A stretch of DNA of 24,668 nucleotides from Deltaproteobacteria bacterium RIFOXYA12_FULL_61_11. GTDB lineage: Bacteria > Bdellovibrionota_F > JAHFAK01 > YA12-FULL-61-11. Each line of letters opens with the position of its first letter. Positions within the stretch are counted from its first letter, which is position 1. Below, in pieces: positions 7,331 to 16,839 of this stretch. Both the position numbers and the translations under genes were made by a program. The notes beneath the pieces were generated by a model, which did not search any database, had not been told where the DNA came from, and was given only the letters and a program-made list of their open reading frames with translations. The stretch spans positions 1 through 24,668 of the forward strand of contig MGSU01000336.1 in assembly GCA_001799195.1 (NCBI GenBank), read 5' to 3'.

Positions 7331-9095
7331 ACGGGGCTCGATCGAACGCCTGCATATCAAGGGCCGGGATATCCAGGGCACGCTCAAGGACGGCACGACC
7401 TTCCACACCATCGGGGTCGAGCCGGATTCGGCCCTGACCAGTTTCCTGGTCGAGAAGAAGGTGGATTTCGAGTTCGTCGAAGAAGAACAAACCCCCTGGT
7501 GGCAGAGTGCGCTGTTCTCCTGGTTCCCGATGATCTTCTTGATCTTGGTCTTCTTCTTCTTCATGCGGCAGCTCCAGTCCGGCGGAGGTAAGGCCATGGC
7601 CTTCGGCAAGAGCAAGGCCAAGCTCCTGACCGAGAACAAGAACGTGGTCACCTTCAAGAACGTGGCCGGGGTCGACGAGGCCAAGGACGAACTCGAGGAA
7701 ATCATCAATTTCCTGAAGGAGCCCAAGAAGTTCACGAGGCTCGGCGGCCATATCCCCAAAGGGGTGCTACTCATGGGACCCCCGGGAACGGGGAAGACCC
7801 TCCTCGCGAGGGCCATTGCCGGAGAAGCCGATGTCCCCTTCTTCAGCATCTCCGGCTCCGACTTCGTGGAGATGTTCGTCGGGGTAGGCGCTTCGCGGGT
7901 GCGGGACCTGTTTGAACAGGGGAAGAAGAATGCCCCTTGCATCATTTTCATCGACGAGATCGATGCCGTGGGCCGGCATCGCGGGGCCGGTCTGGGGGGC
8001 GGGCACGACGAGCGCGAACAGACCCTCAACCAGCTCTTGGTGGAGATGGACGGTTTCGAGTCCAACGACGGCGTGATCCTGATCGCGGCCACCAACCGCC
8101 CCGACGTCCTCGATCCCGCCCTGCTTCGGCCCGGACGCTTCGATCGACGGGTGATCGTGCCCCGACCCGACGTCAAGGGACGCGAGGGTATCCTCGATGT
8201 CCACACCCGCAAGACCCCTCTCGCCGACGATGTCGAACTCACGGTCATCGCGAGGGGCACTCCGGGTTTTTCGGGCGCTGACCTGGAAAACCTGGTCAAC
8301 GAAGCGGCTTTGCTCGCGGCCAGGGCCGACAAGGACCGCATCGACCGGATCGATTTCGAGCGGGCCAAGGACAAGGTCCTCATGGGTTCTGAGCGCAAGA
8401 GCATGTTCATCAGCGAACAGGAGAAGAAGACCACGGCCTATCACGAGGCGGGCCACGCCCTGATCGCCAAGTTGCTGCCCGAAGCCGATCCGGTCCACAA
8501 GGTCACCATCATTCCTCGCGGCATGGCCCTAGGTTTGACCCAGCAGCTCCCGGTAGAGGACAAGCACACCATGTCCAAGACCGCAGCCCAGGCCGACATC
8601 GCCATTCTGATGGGGGGCCGATTGGCCGAGGAATTGGCCCTGAGCCAGCGCACCACCGGTGCGGGTAATGATCTGGAACGCGCCACTGAACTTGCTCGGA
8701 AAATGGTCTGCGAATGGGGCATGAGCGACCGGCTCGGTCCGCTCACCTTCGGGAAACGCGAGGAGCAAATCTTCCTCGGCCGCGAGATTTCCCGCAACCT
8801 CGATTTCAGCGAACGCACCGCCCAGATCATCGATGAAGAGATCGGCACCCTGGTCAACGAGCAGTACAGCCGCGCGCGCGAACTGCTCAAGGCAAATCTC
8901 GACAAGCTGAACATCCTGGCCGCGGCCTTGCTCGAATACGAAGTTCTCGACGGCGCGGAAATCGACTTGGTCCTCGCCGGCAGCAAACTGCAGCGGCCTC
9001 AGGACACAACCCGCAAGGTGGAACCGTCCGGCGGCGGTACCGAAGACCGTGAGGCGCAGAGCGACGCAGAGGATACCGCCACGCCCGAACCATGA
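7197..9095 (+). CDS. ftsH: ATP-dependent zinc metalloprotease FtsH
   Basis: Starting at TTG 7197 the protein has 632 residues, close to E. coli FtsH. Two membrane segments (about residues 7-23 and 100-122) flank a periplasmic stretch. The AAA+ module has Walker A GPPGTGKT (194-201), Walker B IIFIDEID and the second region of homology [21 protein letters not shown]-like. The peptidase has HEAGH (416-420) with a third zinc ligand D492, matching the spacing of E. coli H414/H418/D495. FtsH forms a membrane-anchored hexamer that degrades misassembled membrane proteins and regulators such as LpxC. The C-terminal 30 residues are acidic and low-complexity. It overlaps tilS by 134 bases at its 5' end and cdaA by four bases (ATGA) at its 3' end. 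Confidence 0.97.
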   Translation: MKPSHKTLALWLILVLMVLSVYRLINQQPQTIKKLTYTQFHAETERGSIERLHIKGRDIQGTLKDGTTFHTIGVEPDSALTSFLVEKKVDFEFVEEEQTPWWQSALFSWFPMIFLILVFFFFMRQLQSGGGKAMAFGKSKAKLLTENKNVVTFKNVAGVDEAKDELEEIINFLKEPKKFTRLGGHIPKGVLLMGPPGTGKTLLARAIAGEADVPFFSISGSDFVEMFVGVGASRVRDLFEQGKKNAPCIIFIDEIDAVGRHRGAGLGGGHDEREQTLNQLLVEMDGFESNDGVILIAATNRPDVLDPALLRPGRFDRRVIVPRPDVKGREGILDVHTRKTPLADDVELTVIARGTPGFSGADLENLVNEAALLAARADKDRIDRIDFERAKDKVLMGSERKSMFISEQEKKTTAYHEAGHALIAKLLPEADPVHKVTIIPRGMALGLTQQLPVEDKHTMSKTAAQADIAILMGGRLAEELALSQRTTGAGNDLERATELARKMVCEWGMSDRLGPLTFGKREEQIFLGREISRNLDFSERTAQIIDEEIGTLVNEQYSRARELLKANLDKLNILAAALLEYEVLDGAEIDLVLAGSKLQRPQDTTRKVEPSGGGTEDREAQSDAEDTATPEP

Positions 9096-9904
9096 CCAAC
9101 CTCATTTCTTCCCTCATCTCCAGCTTTCGCGCCGCCGACGCCGTCGATGTCCTGCTCCTCTCGGTGCTCATCTATTGGATATTGCTCCTGACCAAGGGGA
9201 CTCGGGCTCTCTCCATGCTGATCGCCCTGGGCCTAGCCATCGCCGCCCTCTGGTTGACTTCGGTCTTCCGGCTGCACACTACCGGCTGGTTGTTGACCCA
9301 TGTCTTCTCCAATCTGCCCTTGATCATCATCGTCCTCTTCCAGCACGAGATCCGACGCGTGCTCACCCAGCTCGGGAAGAGGTCCCTCTTCACCCGCCGG
9401 GCGAGCATGAAAGCCTGGGTCCTCGATGAATTGGTCAAGACCTGCGTCTCCCTCTCCAAGAAGAAGATCGGGGCCCTGATGGTCATCGAGCACGAGGCCG
9501 ATGTCGGGGATTTCATCGAATTGGAACATGGCCATAGGGTCGACGCCAGGGTTTCCCGAGAACTCATCCTGGCCATCTTCATGCCCTCCTCTCCGATCCA
9601 CGATGGGGCAATCACCATCCGCGACGATCGCATCACGCGGGTCGGCTGTTTCCTGCCCTTGACCATGAACCCTCGGATCAACAAAGACCTCGGTACCCGC
9701 CATCGTGCCGCGATCGGGATCACCGAGATGGTCGATGTGCTGGTCCTGGTCGTGTCCGAGGAAACCGGGCATATCTCGGCGGTCAAGGCCGGAAACCGCT
9801 TAGGACCGCTCGACCAGCATGCCCTGCGGAAATTGCTCACCGAACAGTATTTGGCCAAGGTGAAGGTCGGAGACTCCGACACTGTCCTGGAGCCCGCGCC
9901 GTGA
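9092..9904 (+). CDS. cdaA: Membrane diadenylate cyclase CdaA
   Basis: The 270-residue protein has three N-terminal membrane helices (about 15-90) followed by a DisA_N-type diadenylate cyclase domain. The catalytic motifs are intact: DGA at 171-173 within [10 protein letters not shown], and RHR at 203-205 within [13 protein letters not shown]. It joins two ATP to make c-di-AMP, a messenger linked to osmotic balance, potassium transport and envelope homeostasis. It starts by ATGA overlap with the ftsH stop and overlaps cdaR by GTGA, and the cdaA-cdaR-glmM order is the classic conserved one in which CdaR and GlmM modulate cyclase activity. Confidence 0.96.
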   Translation: MTNLISSLISSFRAADAVDVLLLSVLIYWILLLTKGTRALSMLIALGLAIAALWLTSVFRLHTTGWLLTHVFSNLPLIIIVLFQHEIRRVLTQLGKRSLFTRRASMKAWVLDELVKTCVSLSKKKIGALMVIEHEADVGDFIELEHGHRVDARVSRELILAIFMPSSPIHDGAITIRDDRITRVGCFLPLTMNPRINKDLGTRHRAAIGITEMVDVLVLVVSEETGHISAVKAGNRLGPLDQHALRKLLTEQYLAKVKVGDSDTVLEPAP

Positions 9905-10932
9905 GCGGAGGACCTCGTCCCATTCCAAGACCCTCGCCCCATCCTCCGGAGCAGTTCCTGCCGGCCCTGTTGCGTCGCCTCAAAGTGCTGGTCACCACCA
10001 ACTGGATCCTCAAACTGGTCGCCTTCGCCCTTGCTCTGATCTGGTGGGGGTACACGGTGAGCCAGCTCCAGCACCAGGAGACTGTTTTCTACTCCCTCGA
10101 ACTCAAACAACCCGACTATCTCGCGGTGACCACCCACTTGCCCGAACGCATCGAGGTCCAATTGCTCGGGCCGAAGATCACCCTCCAGCAATTCAACGAA
10201 GAGCCGCACACGCTCTCCTTCGATCTGCGCAACTCTCCCGAGGGGGATCTGGTCCAACACCTGTATCCGGATTCCCTGGGGTTGCCGGCAGGACTCCAGG
10301 TGATGTCCATTCGGCCTGCCACCATCACCTTGACCCTGGAAGAGATAGCCTCCAAGATCGTACCCCTGCGGCCTCGTTTTCTCGGCACTCCCCGCGGTAC
10401 CTTGATCGTGGATACCGAGAACTCGGTCGTCAAACCGGCTCAGCTCAAGATCTATGGTCCCAAGAGCAAATTGGCCGCCATCGAGGTCGTGCTCACCGAA
10501 GACCTGGACCTCAGTAATCGTTCGAGCAGCTACATCGAGAACTGCAAGCCGGTTTCTCCGGACCCCAGTATCCGACTCGAAGCCATTGCCTTCTGCCAGG
10601 TCAATGTGCGGCTCATCGAGAGCAAGCCGCGTACCTTGATCGAGAGAAACATCCTGAACGTTCCGCTCCAGCTCGTCGGGGCCGGTACGGGCTTCCGCTA
10701 CGACCTGTTGCCTCCAACCGTACTCAAGGTCACGGTACGGGGCAGTGATGAGGCAATGAAGGCACTGCGCCGCGAGCAGGTCCAGGCCCAGCTGGACCTC
10801 ACCGCTTGGGACGGTGAACCCGGGGCTCTGCCGCCGACGATCACCGCGCCCGAAGGCATCGAGATCGTCGAATACTTGCCCGAGACCATCGGTATCACGG
10901 CAACTCCAACCAGACCGCGCAAGAAGAGGTGA
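9901..10932 (+). CDS. cdaR: CdaR/YbbR-domain protein, regulator of CdaA
   Basis: The 343-residue protein has a single membrane anchor (about residues 36-54, WILKLVAFALALIWWGYTV) after a proline-rich cytoplasmic leader, then a long extracytoplasmic portion built from YbbR-type beta repeats (for example VVKPAQLKIYGPKSKL and PPTVLKVTVRGSDEAM). CdaR partners bind CdaA in the membrane and tune its activity. The GTG start at 9901 overlaps the cdaA stop as GTGA, and the stop overlaps the glmM start as TGATG. The repeat number, perhaps three, is my estimate from pattern only. Identification rests on both sequence features and its fixed place between cdaA and glmM. Confidence 0.9.
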   Translation: MSGGPRPIPRPSPHPPEQFLPALLRRLKVLVTTNWILKLVAFALALIWWGYTVSQLQHQETVFYSLELKQPDYLAVTTHLPERIEVQLLGPKITLQQFNEEPHTLSFDLRNSPEGDLVQHLYPDSLGLPAGLQVMSIRPATITLTLEEIASKIVPLRPRFLGTPRGTLIVDTENSVVKPAQLKIYGPKSKLAAIEVVLTEDLDLSNRSSSYIENCKPVSPDPSIRLEAIAFCQVNVRLIESKPRTLIERNILNVPLQLVGAGTGFRYDLLPPTVLKVTVRGSDEAMKALRREQVQAQLDLTAWDGEPGALPPTITAPEGIEIVEYLPETIGITATPTRPRKKR

Positions 10933-12293
10933 TGCAGATGGGGACCTTGTTCGGCACCGACGGCGTTCGCGGTATGGCCAACCAACCTCCGATGACCGTA
11001 GAGATCGCCCTGCAACTCGGCCGCGCGCTGTCCTACCTGCTCAAGAAACACGACCCCAAGAAGCATCACAAGGTCCTGATCGGGAAAGATACCCGCCTGT
11101 CCGGGTACATGATCGAACAAGCCCTCTCAGCCGGCATCTGCTCCATGGGGGTGGACGTGTTGCTGGTCGGACCGATCCCCACCCCGGCGGTGGCCTTCCT
11201 CACCCGGGCCATGCGCGCCGATGCGGGCATGGTCATCTCGGCCTCGCACAACCCCTTTCAGGACAATGGCATCAAGTTCTTCGACCGGAATGGATTCAAG
11301 TTGCCGGACCTCGACGAAAAGGAGATGGAGGAGCTCATCTTCTCCAACGAACTCGACTACCACCGCCCCACGGCCAAGAACGTGGGGAAGGCCTATCGGC
11401 TCGAGGATGCCCGAGGCCGCTACATCGAGTTCTCCAAGAGCACCTTCCCCAAGGGCAAGACCCTGGATGGGTTACGCATAGCCGTCGACTGCGCCAACGG
11501 CGCGGCGTACAAGATCGCACCGCGGGTCTTCGAGGAGCTGGGAGCCGCGGTGACCAGTCTCGCCACCTATCCCAACGGCACCAACATCAACGACAAATGC
11601 GGTTCGACCTTCATGGATCCCTTGTGCGCCAAAGTCCGCTCGGGATCGTATGATTGCGGTATCGCCTTCGACGGGGATGCCGACCGGGTCCTGTTCGTCG
11701 ACGGCAACGGTGAGATCGTCAACGGTGACCAGATCATGGCCATCTGCGCGAAGGAGATGCAAGCCCAAGGCCTCTTGCGCTCCAATACCTTGGTTGCCAC
11801 GATCATGAGCAATCTCGGTTTCGAGCACAGCCTCAAGAAGCTGGGCATCGATATCCTCCGCACCCAGGTCGGGGATCGCTACGTGCTCGAGGAAATGCTC
11901 AAGCACGACCTCAACCTGGGCGGGGAACAATCCGGGCACGTGATCTTCCTCGACCACAATACCTCGGGCGACGGTTTGATCACCTCCTTGAAGATCCTGG
12001 CCGTGATGATCCAGACGGGGCGTCCGCTCGCCGAGCTAGCAGCCTTCGTCGAAACCTATCCGCAGGTCTTGATCAACGTGAAGGTGCGCAAGCGCAAGCA
12101 GATCATCGATGTGCCCGAGCTGATGCAACGCATCGCCGACATCGAGAAGGAACTCGGCCGGAAAGGCAGGGTCCTGGTGCGCCATTCGGGCACCGAACCC
12201 AAGGTCCGGGTCATGCTGGAGGGCGAGAATGATGCGCTCATCCAGCGGCACGCCGAAGACCTCGCCAACCTGGTCAAACGCACCCTGGGGTAA
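10932..12293 (+). CDS. glmM: Phosphoglucosamine mutase
   Basis: The 453-residue protein begins LFGTDGVRG and has the phosphoserine loop ISASHNP with S105 as the expected phosphorylated residue, the metal-binding loop DGDADR (247-252), a GGEQSGH sugar-binding motif and the C-terminal phosphate-binding RHSGTEPKVRVM. It converts glucosamine 6-phosphate to glucosamine 1-phosphate, the step feeding UDP-GlcNAc for peptidoglycan and lipopolysaccharide. The ATG at 10932 is part of a TGATG overlap with cdaR and follows an AGAGG site; a second ATG two codons later is possible. GlmM also binds and inhibits CdaA in several bacteria. The gene ends eight bases from a convergent radical SAM gene and no intrinsic terminator is evident in that gap. 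Confidence 0.97.
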   Translation: MQMGTLFGTDGVRGMANQPPMTVEIALQLGRALSYLLKKHDPKKHHKVLIGKDTRLSGYMIEQALSAGICSMGVDVLLVGPIPTPAVAFLTRAMRADAGMVISASHNPFQDNGIKFFDRNGFKLPDLDEKEMEELIFSNELDYHRPTAKNVGKAYRLEDARGRYIEFSKSTFPKGKTLDGLRIAVDCANGAAYKIAPRVFEELGAAVTSLATYPNGTNINDKCGSTFMDPLCAKVRSGSYDCGIAFDGDADRVLFVDGNGEIVNGDQIMAICAKEMQAQGLLRSNTLVATIMSNLGFEHSLKKLGIDILRTQVGDRYVLEEMLKHDLNLGGEQSGHVIFLDHNTSGDGLITSLKILAVMIQTGRPLAELAAFVETYPQVLINVKVRKRKQIIDVPELMQRIADIEKELGRKGRVLVRHSGTEPKVRVMLEGENDALIQRHAEDLANLVKRTLG

Positions 12294-12301
12294 GGCCCTC
12301 T

Positions 12302-13375
12302 TCAGCCGACGAGCGAACCGCCAACTCCCAACAATCCACAGCATCGAGCGCAATGGGGAGGCAAGCCTTTGCGGAGGATGCGCCGGAAGGAGGAGAGAGC
12401 GTGAGAACGGAGCAGGGCAAAGAGCTCGACCCCTCTCACGTTCTCGACCAGCGGCGGCCCTTGTACGCAGAGATGGAGAGCACCGCTCGGGCGCAGTATG
12501 AGGCGGGAAGAGGCCAGCGCACAGGTGTAAGCCCCGAGTTCGAGTTCGTTCCGGAAGAACCTGCGGAGCTCCGACCTGCCGGCCAGGTCTGGGGTGAGAA
12601 ATATATACCGTTCGGAACGTCCTGCCCTGGCGAGGACGTCGCAAGCGCGGTTGAGGGTTCCTTCGTCGATCGGACGGTCGGCGCCCGGAACCGTCTCGGA
12701 CCTTCCCCCTTTTCCGAAATACCGGGCCGGGTTCTCGAGCAGGAAGTTGCCCAGGTCGAACCCCTGGCTTTCGAGCATCCTTGGTAGATACTCGACCTCG
12801 GCGAGGTTCTCGGGGGTGACGACATAGCGGAGGTTGAGGAGGGGAAACCGCAGACCGAACCGCTGTTTCCAGTACTGTAACCGCAGGAGCGCGGTCAGGG
12901 CTCGTGCATGAGCCCCGGACTGGCCCACGAGCCGATCATGCAGCTCCGGAGGGCCGTTGAGGGGGATCGAGATGATCTTCAATCCATTGCCGAGGACAGT
13001 GCGGGAGCCGAGACTGACCAAACGCCGGGCAGTCCGGTCGTCGAACAGGGTGCCGTTGGATTCGAGCGACAACCGGAACTCGTTCGCATAGTGTTCGAGC
13101 AAGGAGAAGCATTCCGGATGGAGGGCAGGTTCTCCTCCGGTGAAAGAAAGGACCGTCGAGCGCGGCACTTGGTCCAGCAAGCCGGCGAGGAGACCTCGAT
13201 CCAGGAAGACGCTCTTTTTCGGCGGACCGAGGAAACAGAAGCCGCACCGCTGATTGCACTGTTCGGTGAGAATGAGGGTGAGCTGGGAGAGGCGGAAGGG
13301 GACGAAGGGCAGGTGCCGATGAAGGCGAGCCCTGGCACTCTGGAGGGTGAAGGCTATTCGGAGCGGGAGGGACAT
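12302..13375 (-). CDS. Radical SAM protein with auxiliary-cluster-like C-terminus
   Basis: The 357-residue product has the cluster motif CxxxCxxC at C40, C44 and C47 (EQCNQRCGFC), then FTGGEPALHPE as the SAM-binding glycine-rich motif and a SLESNGTL strand. The C-terminus carries cysteines in YTC, LHLC and HCARCC contexts with a LRPSGALHLC segment resembling a SPASM or twitch domain. Such enzymes cleave SAM to a 5'-deoxyadenosyl radical; the substrate is not recognisable. The ATG at 13375 gives MSLPLRIAFTL; an upstream in-frame start exists but lacks support. It is tail-to-tail with glmM (8-base gap) and head-to-head with the glycosyltransferase gene, so it is probably its own transcription unit at the edge of the radical SAM region. 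Confidence 0.87.
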   Translation of the reverse strand: MSLPLRIAFTLQSARARLHRHLPFVPFRLSQLTLILTEQCNQRCGFCFLGPPKKSVFLDRGLLAGLLDQVPRSTVLSFTGGEPALHPECFSLLEHYANEFRLSLESNGTLFDDRTARRLVSLGSRTVLGNGLKIISIPLNGPPELHDRLVGQSGAHARALTALLRLQYWKQRFGLRFPLLNLRYVVTPENLAEVEYLPRMLESQGFDLGNFLLENPARYFGKGGRSETVPGADRPIDEGTLNRACDVLARAGRSERYIFLTPDLAGRSELRRFFRNELELGAYTCALASSRLILRPSGALHLCVQGPPLVENVRGVELFALLRSHALSSFRRILRKGLPPHCARCCGLLGVGGSLVG

Positions 13376-13639
13376 GATCCGGATCCATCGGGAACAACTC
13401 GCCTCCGACCGTAGCACGCCCAGGGGGAGCGGCCTAGTGAATCAGCTCACGCCACTCGGGGAGCGTCGGCGGCGGTCACCCCTAGAGGCAGTCGATCGGA
13501 GGCCGAGCCGATCATTGACAACGAGGGCCCGATCGACGAGCCTTGCAGCACCTCGTCGAGGCCTGAGCTCCTTGCCAAGGTCCTCGGCCTCCGTGGGGTC
13601 CGGTGCGGTCACCGGAAGGAACTCGCTCGTGGGCGTACG
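13376..13639. other. Intergenic region between divergent radical SAM and glycosyltransferase genes
   Basis: These 264 bases hold no gene I can support. A TTGACA hexamer occurs at 13515-13520 but no TATAAT-like sequence follows at 16-18 bases. The region must contain the promoters for both flanking genes, but I cannot place them. Confidence 0.4.
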
Positions 13640-15220
13640 ATGAACCCGCCGACCGGAACAAGCATGTCCCTGCATGGCTCGATCACCAGGAACGCGAACC
13701 TTGGGGTCTTCTTCGGCTACACGGCCATCCTCGTGCTCGCTCTGGCAATCAGGTTGCCGCTGTTGCGAGAGATGGGCGTTTGGTACGACGAGGTCTTCAG
13801 TCTGGTCATGTCCACGATGGACGGCGGGGAGGAGTACTTCAGGCTCCAGGCGGTCTACCATCTCTTCATGCGGGGCTGGGTCGCACTGTTCGGCTATTCA
13901 CCGATCGCGCTCAAGACCCCTTCGCTGTTGTTCGCGCTCCTGTCCTTCCCCTGCTTCATCGCGCTGACCCTGCAACTCACCGGCAGTCACCGTCACGCCG
14001 GCGTGGCCGCTCTCCTGTTGGCCTTGGCCTCCTTCCATATCTATCACAGTCAGGAGGCCCGTCCTTATACGCTGTTGATGCTGCTCTTCATCCTCTCCGC
14101 ATCCCTCACCGCGGTGCTCTTGAAGCGGCGCGAAACCCCGGTCGCCTTGACCGCGCTGGTCCTCGTCGATCTTCTCGCCCTGTTCACCCATCCCTACGGC
14201 CTCTTCCTCTTCGGCTTGCACGTACCGCTGCTTGTCCGTGCCGGACTACGGCCGAAATGGCCGTTCGGACTTATGATCCTGATCGTGGGCCTGTATTTCC
14301 TCATGGCTTTCGGGACCGAGCCTATCGAGCTCCAGGCGCAGGCCCGCTATCTCCGCCGCCCCCAACTCCTGGGTGATGTGTACAACCTCTGGGCCACGTT
14401 GAGCTATGGCGGCGATAGACCCTATAACAGCGGTCTGGGCTTCGAGTTGGACGAGCCCCTGCTGTTGCGCTGCAGGATCAGCGCCGGCATCCTCGGGACG
14501 ATGTTTCTGCTCGGCCTGGGGTTGACGCTCCTCGAAGCGCGGCGCTCTCGCTCACTGCTACCGCTGATCGCGCCTCTCTGGTGCATTGTTCCTCCGCTGG
14601 GCGCTCTGGTCTTCTCGACCCTCGTCTTCCCGGTATTCCTCCCCAGGTACTTCCTGGTCGTGCTGCCGCCGTTCCTCCTCTTGACGGTCACCGGGACACT
14701 CTTTCTCGCCGATCGCCTGCGTCTCCCGCTTCCGCTCATCGTCCTGGTGCTCGCCGGGCTGGCTTCGCCAGCTCTGTCCGCCGTCTTCGGTCTGACCACG
14801 GTGCAAGCCTGGCAAGCCATTGATACCAAGTTGCGGCAACAGGCGGGAGACCGCGCACTCCTCTTCTCCCCCGGGGTCCAATTCCTCAATCTCATTTACT
14901 ATCGCGACGCCCGCTTCCTGGTCGAGGACTTCCCCGGAGACCTGGAGGCCTATTTCGTCATGCTCTCCACGCACCAGGAAACTATGCTCAGTCTCTATCG
15001 CCCCGCTGAGCGCTCGCTCTGTTCCGCCAAAGACCTCGAGGCTTTCTCGACGAGCTGCGAGCTGAGAGGGGAAACGCTCTGGCTGGTGTTGCAGAAGGAA
15101 TGGCCCGGGAATGACACCTGGGCGGCGCTCATGCAGAACTTGGCCTGCGATCCTGAAGAGAAAGAGATATTCTTCCCCGATCCGGGGGTTACCTTGGTGC
15201 GCTGCCAAGCCGATTTCTAG
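13640..15220 (+). CDS. GT39/ArnT-like integral membrane glycosyltransferase
   Basis: The 526-residue protein has roughly ten or more hydrophobic helices. The first extracytoplasmic loop contains GVWYDE (D50, E51), the acidic pair expected in GT-C enzymes of the PMT/ArnT type, and HSQEARPYTL at 136-145 is a widely conserved PMT_2 motif, followed by FTHPYGLFLF. Enzymes of this type move a sugar from a polyprenyl-phosphate donor onto a lipid, protein or glycan on the outer face of the cytoplasmic membrane. The C-terminal 130 residues are a soluble domain of unknown role. The ATG at 13640 is chosen for length; an ATG at 13664 is preceded by a slightly better GGAACA site. Lying upstream of two radical SAM genes on the same strand, it suggests that the modified product is lipid-linked or glycosylated, which is an inference. 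Confidence 0.85.
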   Translation: MNPPTGTSMSLHGSITRNANLGVFFGYTAILVLALAIRLPLLREMGVWYDEVFSLVMSTMDGGEEYFRLQAVYHLFMRGWVALFGYSPIALKTPSLLFALLSFPCFIALTLQLTGSHRHAGVAALLLALASFHIYHSQEARPYTLLMLLFILSASLTAVLLKRRETPVALTALVLVDLLALFTHPYGLFLFGLHVPLLVRAGLRPKWPFGLMILIVGLYFLMAFGTEPIELQAQARYLRRPQLLGDVYNLWATLSYGGDRPYNSGLGFELDEPLLLRCRISAGILGTMFLLGLGLTLLEARRSRSLLPLIAPLWCIVPPLGALVFSTLVFPVFLPRYFLVVLPPFLLLTVTGTLFLADRLRLPLPLIVLVLAGLASPALSAVFGLTTVQAWQAIDTKLRQQAGDRALLFSPGVQFLNLIYYRDARFLVEDFPGDLEAYFVMLSTHQETMLSLYRPAERSLCSAKDLEAFSTSCELRGETLWLVLQKEWPGNDTWAALMQNLACDPEEKEIFFPDPGVTLVRCQADF

Positions 15221-15287
15221 CGAACGCCGAAGACGGCCCCATTTACCTCCACCCACCGTGGCTCTACCGTCAGCCCGCGCTTTCTGG

Positions 15288-15293
15288 TATCCT
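15288..15293 (+). promoter_or_regulatory. Possible extended -10 element before the B12-type radical SAM pair
   Basis: CTGGTATCCT contains TG, one base, then TATCCT, an extended -10 arrangement. It is placed about 28 bases before the ATG at 15322 within the 101-base gap after the glycosyltransferase gene. No clear -35 is visible, so it could be chance and the genes may simply be co-transcribed. Confidence 0.25.
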
Positions 15294-15321
15294 GGCCGCC
15301 GGCCCATGAACGGTCGGTTGC

Positions 15322-16839
15322 ATGACTCGCGTTGCCTTGATCGCTCTCTACGGTCCTGAAAACATTGGACTGCGGACGCTCGCAGCTCACCTGCGCGGCC
15401 AGGGGCACGAGACCTCCCTGATCTTCTTCAAGCGTTGGGTGAACAACAATCTCCAGCCTCCGTCCCCCCGGGAGCTCGCCTTGCTCCGGGGAGTCTTGGC
15501 CGACCTCCGGCCCGGGCTGGTGGGCCTCTCCTTCACCTCACCGTTGCTCGAGTTGGCGAGAACGGTGACCCGGACGATCCGCACGTCGGTTACGGCCCCG
15601 ATCGTGTGGGGAGGGCTCCACGCCATTGCGCGGCCGAGGCAATGTCTCGCTTCCTGTGACTTTGTCTGCCGAGGAGAAGGAGAACGAACCCTCCTCGCCC
15701 TGGCCGACCATCTCGACGGGCACGGCTCGCTCGAGGATGTCCCCGGACTCGCGGCGCTACTCCACGGCCAACCGTTCGAAACCCCGCTCGCACCGCTCTG
15801 GCCCGACCTCGATACTCTCCCGTTCCCCCTCTATGCCCAGACAGAGATGTATTTCCTCGAGCACGATCGCCTCCGCGTGGGCGATCCGCTCCTCGCAACG
15901 CGGGAACTCCGGGTCCTGGCCTCTCGGGGATGCCCAGGAACCTGCGCCTATTGTTACAACAGCATGATGAAGCGCCTGTATCCAGCCAAGAGCTGGTTCA
16001 GGCACAAGAGTGTCCCGCGCTTGATCGCAGAGCTGGAGCACACCCTCGCCCAGCTACCGCGGGTTCGTCTCCTCAAATTCGACGACGACACGTTTGTCTT
16101 TCCCAAACCCTGGATCGAGGAGTTCTGTACCGCGTACCGTTCGGCCATCGGTCTACCCTTCGAGATCCTCTTCGATCCGAACAAGCACGTATTGCCTCGT
16201 ATGGCCGAGCTGCGGCAGGCTGGTTTGCGCCGGGTGCAGGTCGGGCTCCAGACCGGTTCCCCTCGGCGGGCCGAGCAGGAGTACGGCAGGATCTTGCGAC
16301 GGTCCAAGGTAGTAGCCTTCGCCGCGATGGCGAAGAAAGCGAAGCTGGAGGTGGTGTATGATCTCATCGTCGACGATCCCACGGCCGTCGCCGCGGACGG
16401 TCGAGCTCTGGTCGAGTTGTTATTGGACGTGCCCCGCCCCTTCGATCTGTTTGTATACTCCTTGAACTACTTTCCCGGCACGGCGCTGACGGAACGTTTG
16501 CTGGCCGAGGGTCTTTTAGAAGAGAGCCAGGTCGAGGGCAAGGCCCAGAAGGCCCTGCGCCAATTCCGCGTGACCTTCGATTGGCCGAGGCCCCCGGACC
16601 AGCAGGCGTTGGTCGCCTTGGTGTCCCTGACCTCCAAACGCTTCATACCCCGTGCTCTGTTGCGCGCCCTGGTGCACACCTCGTGGCCGTGTCGGCACCC
16701 CTTGTTGCTGCTGCGCTGCGCGGAAGTATCCAATAGTTTGAAACTGTGCTACATCGGCTTCAAAATGGCTCGGCAAGGTCACCTCTCCTGGGAAAAACTG
16801 AGGGAATACGGCCTCCGGGGGAGGATCTTGATCCAATGA
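15322..16839 (+). CDS. B12-binding-type radical SAM protein
   Basis: Residues 1-140 form a Rossmann-like B12-binding domain (VALIALYGP start, LVGLSFTSP, IVWGGLHA, FVCRGEGE). No DxHxxG motif is seen, as is common in class B enzymes. The radical SAM domain follows with cluster cysteines C204, C208 and C211 (RGCPGTCAYC), a LLKFDDDTF strand and LRRVQVGLQTGS. The 505-residue length is usual for class B radical SAM proteins, which include methyltransferases acting on unactivated carbons and ring-forming enzymes of the BchE/HpnR type. About 110 C-terminal residues form a basic, helical tail. The gene overlaps the next radical SAM gene by ATGA, implying coupled production of the pair. The substrate is unknown; co-location with a membrane glycosyltransferase and an acetyltransferase suggests a lipid or glycan-linked one. 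Confidence 0.92.
   Translation: MTRVALIALYGPENIGLRTLAAHLRGQGHETSLIFFKRWVNNNLQPPSPRELALLRGVLADLRPGLVGLSFTSPLLELARTVTRTIRTSVTAPIVWGGLHAIARPRQCLASCDFVCRGEGERTLLALADHLDGHGSLEDVPGLAALLHGQPFETPLAPLWPDLDTLPFPLYAQTEMYFLEHDRLRVGDPLLATRELRVLASRGCPGTCAYCYNSMMKRLYPAKSWFRHKSVPRLIAELEHTLAQLPRVRLLKFDDDTFVFPKPWIEEFCTAYRSAIGLPFEILFDPNKHVLPRMAELRQAGLRRVQVGLQTGSPRRAEQEYGRILRRSKVVAFAAMAKKAKLEVVYDLIVDDPTAVAADGRALVELLLDVPRPFDLFVYSLNYFPGTALTERLLAEGLLEESQVEGKAQKALRQFRVTFDWPRPPDQQALVALVSLTSKRFIPRALLRALVHTSWPCRHPLLLLRCAEVSNSLKLCYIGFKMARQGHLSWEKLREYGLRGRILIQ

Noticed and set aside
13515-13520. TTGACA hexamer as a -35 promoter element for the glycosyltransferase gene
   Set aside because: The hexamer 17 bases downstream is GAGCCT, with no resemblance to a -10; it is likely coincidence.
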